From: Rhynchopus sp. YZ270_cl-10 | Taxonomy: Eukaryota > Euglenozoa > Diplonemea > Diplonemida > Diplonemidae | Length of the DNA stretch: 64,000 bases | Direction of reading: 5' to 3' | NCBI GenBank assembly: GCA_964035575.1 | Contig: OZ037833.1 | Span: 2,170,001 to 2,234,000 of the forward strand | In this document: positions 53,601 through 64,000 of the stretch, one piece after another | Layout of the letters: every line of letters starts with the position of its first letter | Position numbering within the stretch: position 1 is the stretch's first letter | Translations under genes and position numbers: made by a program | The notes under the pieces: model-generated | What the model was told of the DNA's origin: nothing | Seen by the model: the letters and a program-made list of their open reading frames with translations, nothing else | Databases searched by the model: none

Positions 53601-56600
53601 TGTGGCAATCCTTGCCCTCCTGCTGGGGCTCGCTGTTCTTCTTCTTCGCCCCGCTCTTCGAGCAGGCCAGGTCCCACAGGTTCTGCACCTCGCGTTCGGC
53701 CTGCAGCGCCTCGTCGCGAGTCTTGTTTGCCACACGGCGGAGCACGTCGTTCTTTTTGTCAATGCCACCTCCGTCCGCAAAGCGCGACAGCAGCAGTGCA
53801 AACGTTGCCTGGGCCTCGTCAATCGTGATCCCGGTGTGCGCCCCCATGTGCAGGTGGTACGCAATCGAACGCTCTGCGAACTGCGTTGCCAGGTGCTGGT
53901 AGTCCGTCAGGGCACGCTGGTAGGCGTGGGCGCGCTGCTTGATGGTCGCTGACACAAGCCAGCTGTCGCATGTGTCCCACGAGTCCTGCCTGAAGAGGGC
54001 AAGCTGCAGGGACCACCCTCCAAAGGTGATGCACCACAGCAGGTAGCACGCACCTGCAGACAGCACCTGCTGCCCACGCGCGTACGCCGTCAGGTCGCCG
54101 TTCAGGTCCAGCTGGGTCACACAGTCGATCTTGTAGCCACCGCCGTGCGACACGTCGCCTCCAGTCTTGTCCCCAGGAATGAAGTTCTTCCTCTGGGCGT
54201 TGATGTTGTAGAAGTAGCTCCCAATGAGCGTGTCGGGGTCCGACGACGCCACACACAGCGCAGTCATGATGATCTCGCTCCACCCGTCCTTCGACCCGCG
54301 CATGAGCGAGTCAATGAGGTCGAGCTCCTCGCCCTTGTTTCTGTCCTTGAGCACCGCCCTGTCCAGGAGGAAGTGCAGCACGCGCTGCTGCTTCGAGTCC
54401 AGCTGCATCAGTGTCTGCAGCTCGCTCTCGTACGCCAGCTCCTTGGCAAACTCACTCGACATGCACGACGCAAAGAACACCTTGTACACGGCGTAGAAGA
54501 GCACAAGCCTCTTCTGCTGCAGTGTCAGGTCGCTGCTCCAGCCCTTGATCTCGTCCATCACCTGCTTCGTTGCGTCAGTCGTGCGTGCGTCCGTGCACTC
54601 TGTCAGCTTCCTTGTCAGCACCATGTACGGCAGGAACTGTGGTGCAGACGGCTCCGAGATGAACGGGAGGTCGCCAGGCCCGGTCGAGAGAGGCGAGCTG
54701 TTCTGGCACTTCAGCTTCATCCCCTCCCCGCACACAACCACCAGCGCCCCAATGTGCGGCTCCGCCTTCCCAGCCTTCTTCCCAGCCTTCCCTGTGTCAA
54801 GCGGCACCTGGTCCTGCAGGTACGTCAACACCGCCTGCTTCCCCATCCCGCGGAACACACCCACACCCGCCTCCATCGTGTGGATCAGCACCATTGCGTT
54901 GTACTCGCAGTCCGGGTCTGGCCACTGTTGCGACAGCTTCAGGTTCTCCGACGAGTGGTATGCCGGACACTTGAGGCCCTTCGGCTGGGTCAGCTCCCTG
55001 GCCACCTCGGACACAAGCGCCACCTTGGCCTCGTTCTCCATGAGTGTGGGCTGCCACGCCGTCGCCTCGCCCACAGGGCGCTGGAAGGCACAGGCCAGGT
55101 ACTGCAGGAAGGCAATCTCGGACACACGCAGCAGCACCTTCCGTGCCAGAGCCACACCCACATCCTCGCCTGCAGGCGCCACCTTCAGATCCTTCCAGAT
55201 CCGTGCCACGCCTTCCCACCCGGACACGTTAATCAGCTCCCCGCCGATACCCACAAGCATGTCGTAGTACACATCGTACAACGCCACGTACACGGGGCTC
55301 TCGTGCACAGCAATGTTCTTCGACAGCTTTCCGGGGCGCTTCCCGTCCGGCGTGCTGCACGGGGGGTGGAACTTTGCCTCTGCCGCCTGCGCCGCCTTCA
55401 CGCCGCGTGGTGCTGCAGCTACCATGAGCATCGCCGGCATCTCCGTCCGCAGGGACTCCTTTGGCGCCGGCAGCAGCAGCTGCACGATACGCGCACACAT
55501 TGCACGCTCAATCTTCCGCCCCGCAATGCGCTCCAGGATGAACGGCACCAGCGTGCCCGTGTGCTTCTCACCCGTTTGCTGGTGCAGCTTCGCCAGCTCC
55601 AGCACCACCCGTGGGGTTGTTGCAGGGAACTTGTCGAGGACCGACGCAAGCTTCCCCATGTCCAGCGCAAGTGGCGCCTTGACGGCCTGGCATGCGAGGT
55701 TCAGCGACACAGCAGCCGCCACAAGAGCCGGGCTGCTATCCTTCTCCTTCAGGAGTCCCGCAATGACGCCCAGGGCAGGCAGACAGCGGCTCTCGGCATA
55801 CGCCTCGCGTGTCGCACGCCGCAGCATCGACGCACATGCCGTGCAGAAGTGCGCAAGCTCCTCCTTGTCCTTCGCCGTCTTGAAGGACTCCAGCAGCAGC
55901 AGCGGGCCCAGCTCGTGCGACACCCACGACCCCTTCACGGACGTGCTCTTCACAACAAACTTGTCGACTGCGCTTGCCGTCAGCACATCCATCGCCGCCA
56001 GAGGCACCATCGCAAGCACAAAGTCGTCAATCGCCGCAGCCTCCACACAGCACAGCGACCGCACACTCCACACCGTCTCCGGCTCCTTCTTCCCAAACAC
56101 CTCTGCGTGCAGCCCACGTGCCAGCTGGAACACACACGGCACAACCTGGCGCACCACGTTCGCCTCGTTGTACTTGACACGCGCACGGATGCAGTCCTCA
56201 AAGAAGGCCAGCACAGTGTCCTGGTTCTGGTGCACAAGCTCCACCAGGGAGCCCACAATTGTCCCCCCGTGCTTCTCCCGCAGGGCCACAGCCTCCGCCC
56301 TCGCATCCACCGCAGCCGCAGGCACAGGCAGTGAGTCCATCAGACACGACGACCCCGGGAGGGACGGTTTCGTGGCACGCACGTTCAGCGTCGGCATCGT
56401 GGTCACCTTCAGGTGGCGCAGGTGGTGGAACGTCGTCTCCCCAGCCGCAATCTCAAGCGCCTTTGCAATGATCTGGTCCGACTGTTCCAGCAGCGCTTCC
56501 CCGCCCGCCTTCTGCTGCAGGTACAGCAGCGCCGACGCGTTTCTGTCGTCCATCAGGAACCGCAGGGCAAACATGAGGAGCGCCACAGGCGCCTTCTCCT

Positions 56601-59600
56601 TCTCCTCCACAAGACGGTGCGGCAGCGACTGCGCCTTCTCCTGTGCAGCCACGTCGCGTGCCATCTCCACCAGCTCCATGTGCGACGGGATGCGCTCCTT
56701 GTACAGACGCACCAGCGCACGGCGCAGGTAGCGGCAGCACCCCAGCAGTTTGTGTGCCACCTCCACCTGCTCCCCCAGCGCACACTTCATGTCGTACACT
56801 GCTGCAGCCGGGTCGCCGACCTCAAGCTGCGCCCACTTCTTCGAGGCCTCAATCTGCGCCCCCATCAGCGAGTGCATCGCAGTGTCCACCATCGGCTCAA
56901 TGTCCTTCCACTCCGGGGGCTCCTGGCTTGGGAGGCGCCCAATCACAGCGGGCTCCACGTACTCAATCATGTTCACCCCCAGATGCTCCCCAGACACGTC
57001 GATGCACAGCTGGTCCCACCCAGTCCCGAACAGCGGTGTGCATGCGTTTGCCCCAGTCATGCTCAGCGACTGGTACGCCTGCAGCACCACAACAGCCTTG
57101 TTCGTCAGCTGCTCCTTCTCCTTCTCCTTCAGCTCCGGCGTCGAGTCAAGCATCAACCGCACCTCACGTGCAGCAGGGCTCCCCAGCACGTCCGGGCCAA
57201 TGACCATCACAAACACCTTGGCACTTGGGTCCAGGCAGAAGTGGTACAGTGCATCGTGCAGGTCATCCTGCCCCCTCTCCGAGTCCATGAGGTGGTCGAT
57301 CGAGCGGTGGCGCACACCCGGGAGCTTGTCCAGAATGCTGGGGAAGTCCACGTTTGCCGGCGAATACACAACAGACTTCAGCCACAGCTTTTCGGCAGTC
57401 TTGGCCGACACCTGCATCTGCAGGTCTGCCATGTAGCCCGACAGCGACCAGGGGGCCAAGTCACGGAAGTATGCACGCAGGTAGGCTGCCGCATACTCCT
57501 TCAGCACACGCTGTCCCAAGAGCATGTGATCCAGCTGGCACACCTGCAGCATCTTGCACGCCATCTTGCGCCAGCGCGCCTGCTTCTTGTTCGCCCCAAA
57601 GATGAAGTGCTGCAGCGCCTCGTCCGAGGTGATGCGCCGCGAGATGACCACCGGCTGCAGTTTCATCCCGTCAATTGCCTCAAGCATCAGCGACCCAATC
57701 GTCTCCTTCGCAGACGCGGTGAACAGCGCACACCCACGCGCCAGCGACAGCGAGCTCTCCAGCTGCTCCGCCTTCTGGCGCAGCTCACGAAGCTCTGCAG
57801 CCTGGTCCGGGTACATGCGCTCGTCGTGCATCCTGTACTGCACAATGTCCTCCACAGACAGCGTGAACTTCTCAAGACGGTTCAGGAACGGCGAGGGAAG
57901 CACATCCCCCATGCCCCCCAGCTCCTTCTTCGTCACGTGCACAATGCACTGGAAGTTGCGGTGCACCTGCTTGTACTCCAGGGCCGCACCAATCGCAATG
58001 GGCACAAAGTGGTTCACCTCGTTGTTCCCCGAGCACGACACCACGTAGTTCTGGTTAAACACGTCAAACAGGCACGCATCAATCTCGCGCGTGTTTGTCA
58101 ACCACACGGTCTTCCCCGTCTCCATAGCAGCCACAATCTGCGACACCACCGTCACCGGCATCAGCTTGTCCCCCTGCGACAGTGCAGACAGCGAGAGCAC
58201 AGAGATGTCCTTGAAGGACGGGATCTCCATCTGCTTCAGCAGCTGCAGCATCGACCCGTCGTCGGTGGTGTCCACAATGAGCTTGAACCGCACCCACATG
58301 TCGTTCAGGTTCTTCCCGGACGCCCCGTCCGTCGCACGGTTGTTGTCTGCAATCGAGTCGAGAATTGTCTCCAGGTTCGGGCGCAGCAGCGTTTTGAGGG
58401 CCGCAGCCGAGTACTGCGCACCCGCCGCCGCCTCCAGGGCAGCGCCGTACACACGCAGCACCTTGTCAAAGTACTCGTGCGGACCGTTCATGTTCCGCTG
58501 CAGCGCACGTGCCACCACAAGCGGGTTCAGGTTGATGTTTGTGTCCCCCACAAGGCGCCCCGCCATCTCCTGGTTCCGCCGGATGTACCTCATCAAGTGG
58601 AACAGGTCGCGCAGGCCGTACCACCAGCGGCACTCTGCGTGTCCGTCGTACCCGGGGATCTCCTTCCCGTCCTTGTCCAGCTTCGGCGGCGGCACAAGCG
58701 TGTGGAACGCGTTGCACAGAACAGGGATCACCTTCTGCCCCTCGGGGCTCAGCCCCGCCATTCCCTGGTTGTGCAGGATGCCTGCACACATGTTCGTCAG
58801 CTCCTGCGGCTCGGGCTCGGCCATGTACACCACAATGCAGCGGTTTCCAATGGCTGGGTCGAGGGTCGCGTTCGTCATGAGCACAGAGGCCAGGTTCGCC
58901 CCCTCGAGGTAGTAGTGCAGCACCTTGAGGGCCCACTTGTGGCCGTCCCCCTCACCACGCACAAGCCCCGCCTCGTCCACAAAGAGCAGCGCACGCTTGT
59001 TCTTCGCCCCAGCCTCATCGTTCTCAGTCTGTTTCTGGTGTGCCTCCTCACACTTCTTCTTGATCTCCTCCGCAGACGACTGTGCCGACCCCTGGTACCG
59101 GCAGATGTGCGAGATGTGGCAGAAGTCCTGCCAGAAGTTCCCTGTTCCAGTCATGTTGTCGCGGATGATGTTGTTCGACAGTGTCTTCGACGTTCCCGGT
59201 GCGCCCTCCAGAATCACCGCCAGGCGGATGTGGAAGCACACCATCTGCACAAACAGGTTCTCCATCAGCCCCTGGTGCGCGTACACAGCCTCGGGCAGGT
59301 GCAGGTGGTCCTTGTGGCAGAAGTGCGACACCGCCTTCTTAACAATCGCCGCAAACGTCACCTCCTGTGCCATGGGCTTGATGTTCCCGCGGTCGCCCTC
59401 AACTGGCACGTGCGCCGGGTCCTTGCTCTCCACCGCAAGCTGCTCGAGCTTCTCCGTCAGCTTCGTCGACAGCTGTGCACGGTCGTCCGGCCCAAAGCGG
59501 AAGTAGTAGCTCACAGCAATCCCCATGAGCATCGCAGAAAGCGACCTGTTCCACACATCCTCTGTCGACTTCCCGTCAAGTGTGAAGTCAAGGCCCTGCT

Positions 59601-62600
59601 TGAAGAAGTAGTCAAAGAGCTTCATCGTGCGGTGGATGTCACGCTGCGACACCGTCGAACGCTTCTCCTGCATCTTGATCTGCGCAAACTTGTGCGCATC
59701 CAGCAGCAGCTTCGACAGCGCCACAATCTGGTTCGGGCGGATGTCCGCAGAGAACAGGTTGCGCGACTGCTTGATCAGACGCATCACGAACATGTCGCGC
59801 TGCCCCTCCGCCAGCTGCTTCCACGGCACCACGTGGTGCATCAGCGACGGCGGCATCGGCGTCACGTCAAACCCGAGGGCCCCTGCAGCACCCGAGTTTG
59901 TCTTCTCCCCGGCCGCCATGTCCGCAACCCCCTCAAGCGAGGCGTCCTTCTTCGACGGGTTCACTGCCCCAACAAAGGCAATGTTCTCGGGGATGCGGCC
60001 CTGCAGCGGTGGGTATTCGTCCTCCCACTTCGACCAGTAGCGGTCCACAACAATGCGCTTCACAAGCCCAAGCATCTTCGTCGCGTTCATCTCGTCAATC
60101 ATAATCATGAAGCGGATGTTTGGGCACTGCACTGCACGCAGCAGCGACGGCAGCATCTGCTCGTACAGCATGTCCGTTGTCATGTCGTAGCGCATCAGAA
60201 TGAACAGTGTCGTTGACTCACGCTTCAGGTCCACCACACGTGCCAGGGTGTTCCCCAGCGCCTCCCCGAGCGCCTTCGTGTCTGTGCGGCCTCCCGTGTC
60301 CGCAAGCTCTGCCAGCAGGTCCGGCGGCACACTCAGAATCGGCGACTTGGACACCTCCTCACGCACCATCTCCTTCACCAGTCGGCACAGACGGTCAGCC
60401 TTCCCCTTCAGCATCGGCACAGCACTGCGTGCCCACGCCTGCATCGCCTCGTACTTGTGCCGGCGGGCCAGGATCTTCACAAAGTCGTCGTGCACGGAGC
60501 CTGCAAGCTCGCGCATCCGCTCCGAGGAGAGACGTGACTCCATCTGCTGCACCATCTCAAGCGACAGGAACCCGCCACTCACACGGCTCAGCTCGCGCGT
60601 CAGCTCCTCAATCGCAGCACGCAGCGCAGCAATGTCCGCATTCGCATCAAATAGCAGGTTCGCAGACTTCTTCAGCGACGGCTTCTTGTCGTCGTTGATC
60701 ACCTTCGCCACGTCTGGGAAGGACATCTCATCCTTGATGCACGGACCCACACACTCCAGCAGCCCCTCGCGCACGTAGTTCAGACCGTCCTTGTTCTTCC
60801 GCTCCACCAGCCTGTCCAGGCAGTCCAGCACGTTCTGGTACGGCTTCACATGCTCCGCACCCCACACAACCGCCTTCCCGTTGATGCGCACATCCGACTC
60901 GTTGTCAGGGAACATCTGCTTCAGCGGCTTGTTGATGCGCAGGAACACGTTGATGGCACTCTGCAGGTCACGGAACCCCTCGCGCTTCAGGTGCGCCGAC
61001 GGACGCGTCGGCAGGTGCAGAAGCTCAGACAGAATCATGATTGCGTACGACTTCCCTGTCCCTGACGGCCCCTGCAGAATGGCAGGGTCGTTCAGGTCAA
61101 TGTGCGTCGACAGCTGGATCAGCTTCTGCAGGAAGTCTGGGATCAGCACATAGCTCTTGTCGCGCAGACACCCCACCGCCAGCTTTGTGTCCACCATCAG
61201 CTCGTCGCACAGCATCTCCAGGAGACGGTGGAAGGGTGCGTCCCGGCTCGACTTTTCCATCGTTGGGATCATCACCCCGTCGCGCGACATCGCACGCAGG
61301 TTCCGCTCAATGTCCTGCCACATCTTACCCAGCGCAGTCGCCATATCCGGCGGCAGCTTCCCGGAGAGGAGCATGTGGTCTGTGTACTTCTTCACGTCAC
61401 CAGGGTCGCAGATCACGTGGTAGTGGTCGGGGCGCGTGGGTGTCACAAAGTGGCCCATCTCGTGGATGATCCCCTCGGCAATCACCAGACACGACGACGT
61501 CCCCGACAGGTTCCGTGGGCGGTCCTTGTCGGTCGGCTGGAACTTGCGGAACTTCTTGATTGCGTACTTCAGCGCACGTGTGATGAAGCGTGCCGACAGC
61601 GGCTCAAGCGACTCCTTGAATGCTGCGTACTCCTCCGAGTCCTGCTCAGGCGCCTTGTTCAGCCCAAGGGCCAGCATGCGCACCAGCACGTCGTCCTCAA
61701 TCCGCTTCAGGGGCGGGATGTACTCACGCAGGAACTTCAGCATCGCCGGGGCATCGTGGTGGTGGCTCGAGTTGTATGGGTACAGCTTCCCGCGCTCCGC
61801 AATACCCTGGCACGCCAGGATTGTGATGTCCGAGCTCCCGTCCGACCGGATCCACGGCGGGTTCACGTCGTGTCCCACCTCCTTCTCAGGCGGACGCTGC
61901 AGCTCCACCACCAGATGCCAGCCCTTTGGCGGGAGCGACGCCGACAGCCCGGAGTTGCTCTGGATGCGCCCGAAGAAGATGAGCGAGTCGAGCACCTGGT
62001 TCACAAGGCCCGGCTCTGTGTCATGACCGATGTGCACGTACAGCAGCCCCTCCTGCCTCCGCAGCGGGCCCATCAGACGCCGGCACACCTCACACAGCGA
62101 CTCTGTCGTCGAGTCCAGGTCCAGACGCGTCGGCGTCACACCCTTCCCCCACGTCCCCTTCGCGGTTTCAAACTCAATCGCAAAGGTCTTCCCCATCCCC
62201 GCCTCCTGTGCGTAGTACGTGATCGACTTGAACTTGTTGAGTGTCATCGCACGCTGCAGGGCCCACTTCTTCCACCGCATGTCGCACATCGAATCCACAC
62301 TCTCAATTGTCTCGTCAGTCCCGTCCCCACCCGTCACAATCGCAAGCATCTCCTTGTCCTTCGACTCGTTCCCCTCAATGCACGCACGCACAAGGTTCCG
62401 TGACTCCGAGTTCAGTGCCTGCAGGTTTAGCACAACCATACGCCCTGTCTTCAGGTGTCTGAAGAGCGTCACAAACGCAGTCGCATCCTCCTCCAACGTG
62501 CTCTCCGTGCAGTCCAGCACGTGGTACGGGCGCACGTCACCCTCAAACAGACTCAGCCCAAACAGCTTCCTGTCTGCCATGGGGATCCGGCTGGTGTCCA

Positions 62601-64000
62601 CGATCGCCCCCTCCACGGTGTGTCCCACCATCACTCCGTACCGTGCCACCTTCTTGTCGTAGTTATTCACACTGCGTGGGTCCACGGCAGCTCCCTTCAC
62701 CTCAAACAGCAGCTGTCCAATGCGCTGCAGCTGCACAAGCGCACTCTCCCGCACGGCTGTCTGTGCCTCCGCCGCAGACGCCCAGTCCACACGCAGCTCA
62801 ATCCCGCTGTCCGAGCCCTTTGCCGCCGCCACCAAGGCACGGCGCAGGTCCGGGCCCTTCACCCAGATGTCGCACGCCTTGTTGATGATGTGGCAGCCAG
62901 CAAGCTCGTCTGCCGTCATCATGTCCGCGTCCAGCTCCGTTGCACTCACAGAGTGGATGTGCGTCTCAATGTTCACCATCGGCATCAGCTTCGGCACACG
63001 GTGGTCCACCTCCGCGGCTGCGTCCCAACCCGTCCCGAACTCGGCCTTCGTCCAGCACAGCCCACGCGAGTCCTGCCTCAGCATGCTCTCTGACTGGAAC
63101 GCTGCCACCCGGATGCGCGTGTCAGAGCTCCACGAGCTTCCGCTGCCCCAATGCCACGACGTGCAGCAGTGCGGGAGCTCCTCTGGGTTCGACGAGCTGT
63201 AGTACGCCTTCACCGCCCCCGAGGTGTCGTTAGCACATCCGATGTCCGTCACCACCCAGCGACGCACCGCCTTGCTCCAGAAGAGCGCGTGCGTGCTGTT
63301 CGCGTACCACACCTTCCCGCCCTGCTGTGTCGTCTGCAGCTTCATCAGTCCACCGGGCTGCACAGGCGTCACAATGCGGATCACCTGCGGCACGCTGCTG
63401 AACCCGCGCACGGTCGTCCACTTCAGACTGCGGGTGCCAAGCTCCACGTTCCCGTCCGTCGCAGACGAGAATGCCACCGGCCTGTCCACGGGGTCGGACA
63501 CACACCACCTCCCGTTCCAGTGGAAGAGCTGGTACTTGTTGTCCTTGCGCACGTACGTCGGTACACCGCGCTCGTACAGACCGTCCGCAGGGCCCACCGG
63601 CGGCACACCCTTCGCACCTGCCCGCATCGGCGGCAGCTTCGGGTCGCGTGTCCCGCGGATCACCACTGCAGGCGACCCGTTCACCGCAGACGCCTCCTCT
63701 GCCTGCAGCGTCACCTCGGTCGCCTCTGCCGTCCCGTCAAACAGCACGTACGGCACAAGAGGGCCCTCCGCACGCGGGAAGTCCTGCAGCGTTGCTGTGT
63801 GCACCAGACGCTCCCCGTTGCGGATCACGTCCACAGTCCCCTCCCCAAGGTCCACCGTGAACTGGTAGATCACAAGCTGGTCGAGAGGACGCACCCCCGC
63901 CTCCTTCGCCACCTTCCCTGTCGCAGCCACGGTTCCCGGCTCCTGCAGGTTGTACACGCTTCCGTTGTCAAGAATGGTCATCCCGAAGAACGAGTGTCCC
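50613..64000 (-). CDS. RNF213/mysterin-like giant AAA+ protein (5' end outside window)
   Basis: Dynein-like AAA+ ATPase; about 4260 codons are in the window and the frame is open at 64000. Exons: >64000-53044, 52926-52771, 52656-52576, 52378-51041, 50876-50613; all joins are phase 0. Counting from the Met at 63981: an SPRY/lectin-like beginning; a degenerate P-loop QEAGMGKT (about 588); AAA3 with GPSGTGKS (about 968) and Walker B MIDEMNATKMLGLVKRIVVD (about 1290); AAA4 with GAPGTSKT (about 1595) and LFVDEAGL (about 1665); then SPFLNRLEKF (about 2035), all RNF213 hallmarks. The IEKEI..G exon and following helical region match the RNF213 C-terminal layout. No RING or RZ finger is visible. Instead a PDZ-like module and a terminal coiled coil close the protein. 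Third codon positions are strongly G/C. Confidence 0.88.
50877..51040 (-). other. Last intron of the RNF213-like gene, with a mini-repeat
   Basis: AAG|GTATTG at 51040 to CCCACAG at 50877, 164 nt. 50969-51021 is a copy of the GTTGAAACGTACTAAAACAC module found also in intergenic DNA. The downstream exon (88 codons) is a heptad-rich coiled coil. Confidence 0.75.
52379..52575 (-). other. Intron of the RNF213-like gene
   Basis: CCG|GTATGT at 52575 to ACACACAG ending at 52379, 197 nt, phase 0. It contains GAATTGGGAACTGGGAATTAGG-like short repeats on the plus strand near 52455-52480. Confidence 0.75.
52657..52770 (-). other. Intron of the RNF213-like gene
   Basis: AAG|GTATGT at 52770 to ATTGCAG ending at 52657, 114 nt, phase 0. 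It leaves a 27-codon exon (52656-52576) starting INWGGIEKEIS, a conserved RNF213-family segment. Confidence 0.8.
52927..53043 (-). other. Read-through intron of the RNF213-like gene (117 nt, no stop)
   Basis: AAG|GTATGT at 53043 to CTCTCTCTACAG ending at 52927. Its length is 39 codons and it has no stop, so the frame stays open if unspliced. The inserted peptide is rich in F, C, S and L, unlike the flanking protein, which marks it as an intron. Confidence 0.8.

Noticed and set aside
56413-60216. A 1267-codon open frame on the plus strand, and others (54145-56334, 61102-62403, 55313-56731)
   Set aside because: They lie antisense to the RNF213-like exon. Its strong G/C third-position bias removes stops on the other strand. 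Their translations are His/Arg/Leu-rich without any domain.
1-64000. CRISPR arrays, rRNA genes, bacterial operon signals, SL RNA gene
   Set aside because: No regularly spaced repeats with unique spacers, no rRNA-like conserved blocks, and no sequence like known euglenozoan spliced leaders were seen on either strand.

Overview
The window looks like nuclear DNA of a protist. Fourteen protein genes (counting the tandem phosphatase pair separately) are supported, and every one lies on the minus strand. They are separated by A/T-homopolymer-rich spacers full of short dispersed repeats. Several 5' ends sit just behind a pyrimidine-rich stretch ending in AG, as expected for spliced-leader trans-splicing. 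Ordinary GT-AG introns are also present: eleven are proposed, ten of them in phase 0, most starting GTATG. One-way gene arrays plus likely trans-splicing plus cis-introns point to Euglenozoa, and more to a diplonemid-like than a kinetoplastid lineage. This is inference, because no spliced-leader gene or rRNA is in the window. Dinoflagellates are a less good alternative, as their introns often use non-canonical donors.

Layout from low to high coordinate (each gene is transcribed right to left). 1-2.6 kb: repeats, then a polyQ CCCH zinc-finger protein with a short first exon. 3-5.4 kb: a membrane-anchored GT61-type glycosyltransferase with a degenerate second copy of the domain. 5.4-10 kb: repeats, including a TIR element with TTAA ends and a 261-bp tandem duplication. 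10-12.4 kb: an acylated LRR plus dual-specificity phosphatase. 12.5-24.5 kb: a gene-poor tract with hairpin-rich mobile DNA at 19.4-22.4 kb and a single PLAC8 gene. 24.5-27.5 kb: an EF-hand/cyclic-nucleotide-binding channel-like protein. 28.4-32.4 kb: a tandem pair of tyrosine phosphatases. 32.9-34.8 kb: a small membrane protein and an unknown protein. 35.4-45.4 kb: a 3300-residue sacsin/NO VEIN-like ATPase with CCHC, PD-(D/E)XK and PDZ-like modules. 45.8-48.2 kb: a Canopy/saposin-like ER protein, a large foldback repeat and a basic unknown protein. 50.6-64 kb: the 3' part (about 4260 codons) of an RNF213/mysterin-like giant AAA+ protein that runs off the window.

The genes do not form an obvious pathway, as is usual for such arrays. 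Signalling genes (two phosphatase types, a cyclic-nucleotide/Ca2+ channel, an acylated LRR phosphatase) sit beside two giant ATPases. Both giants carry divergent PDZ-like modules and have relatives linked to proteostasis or cell-autonomous immunity. No complete virus-like element, CRISPR array, rRNA or confident tRNA gene was seen.
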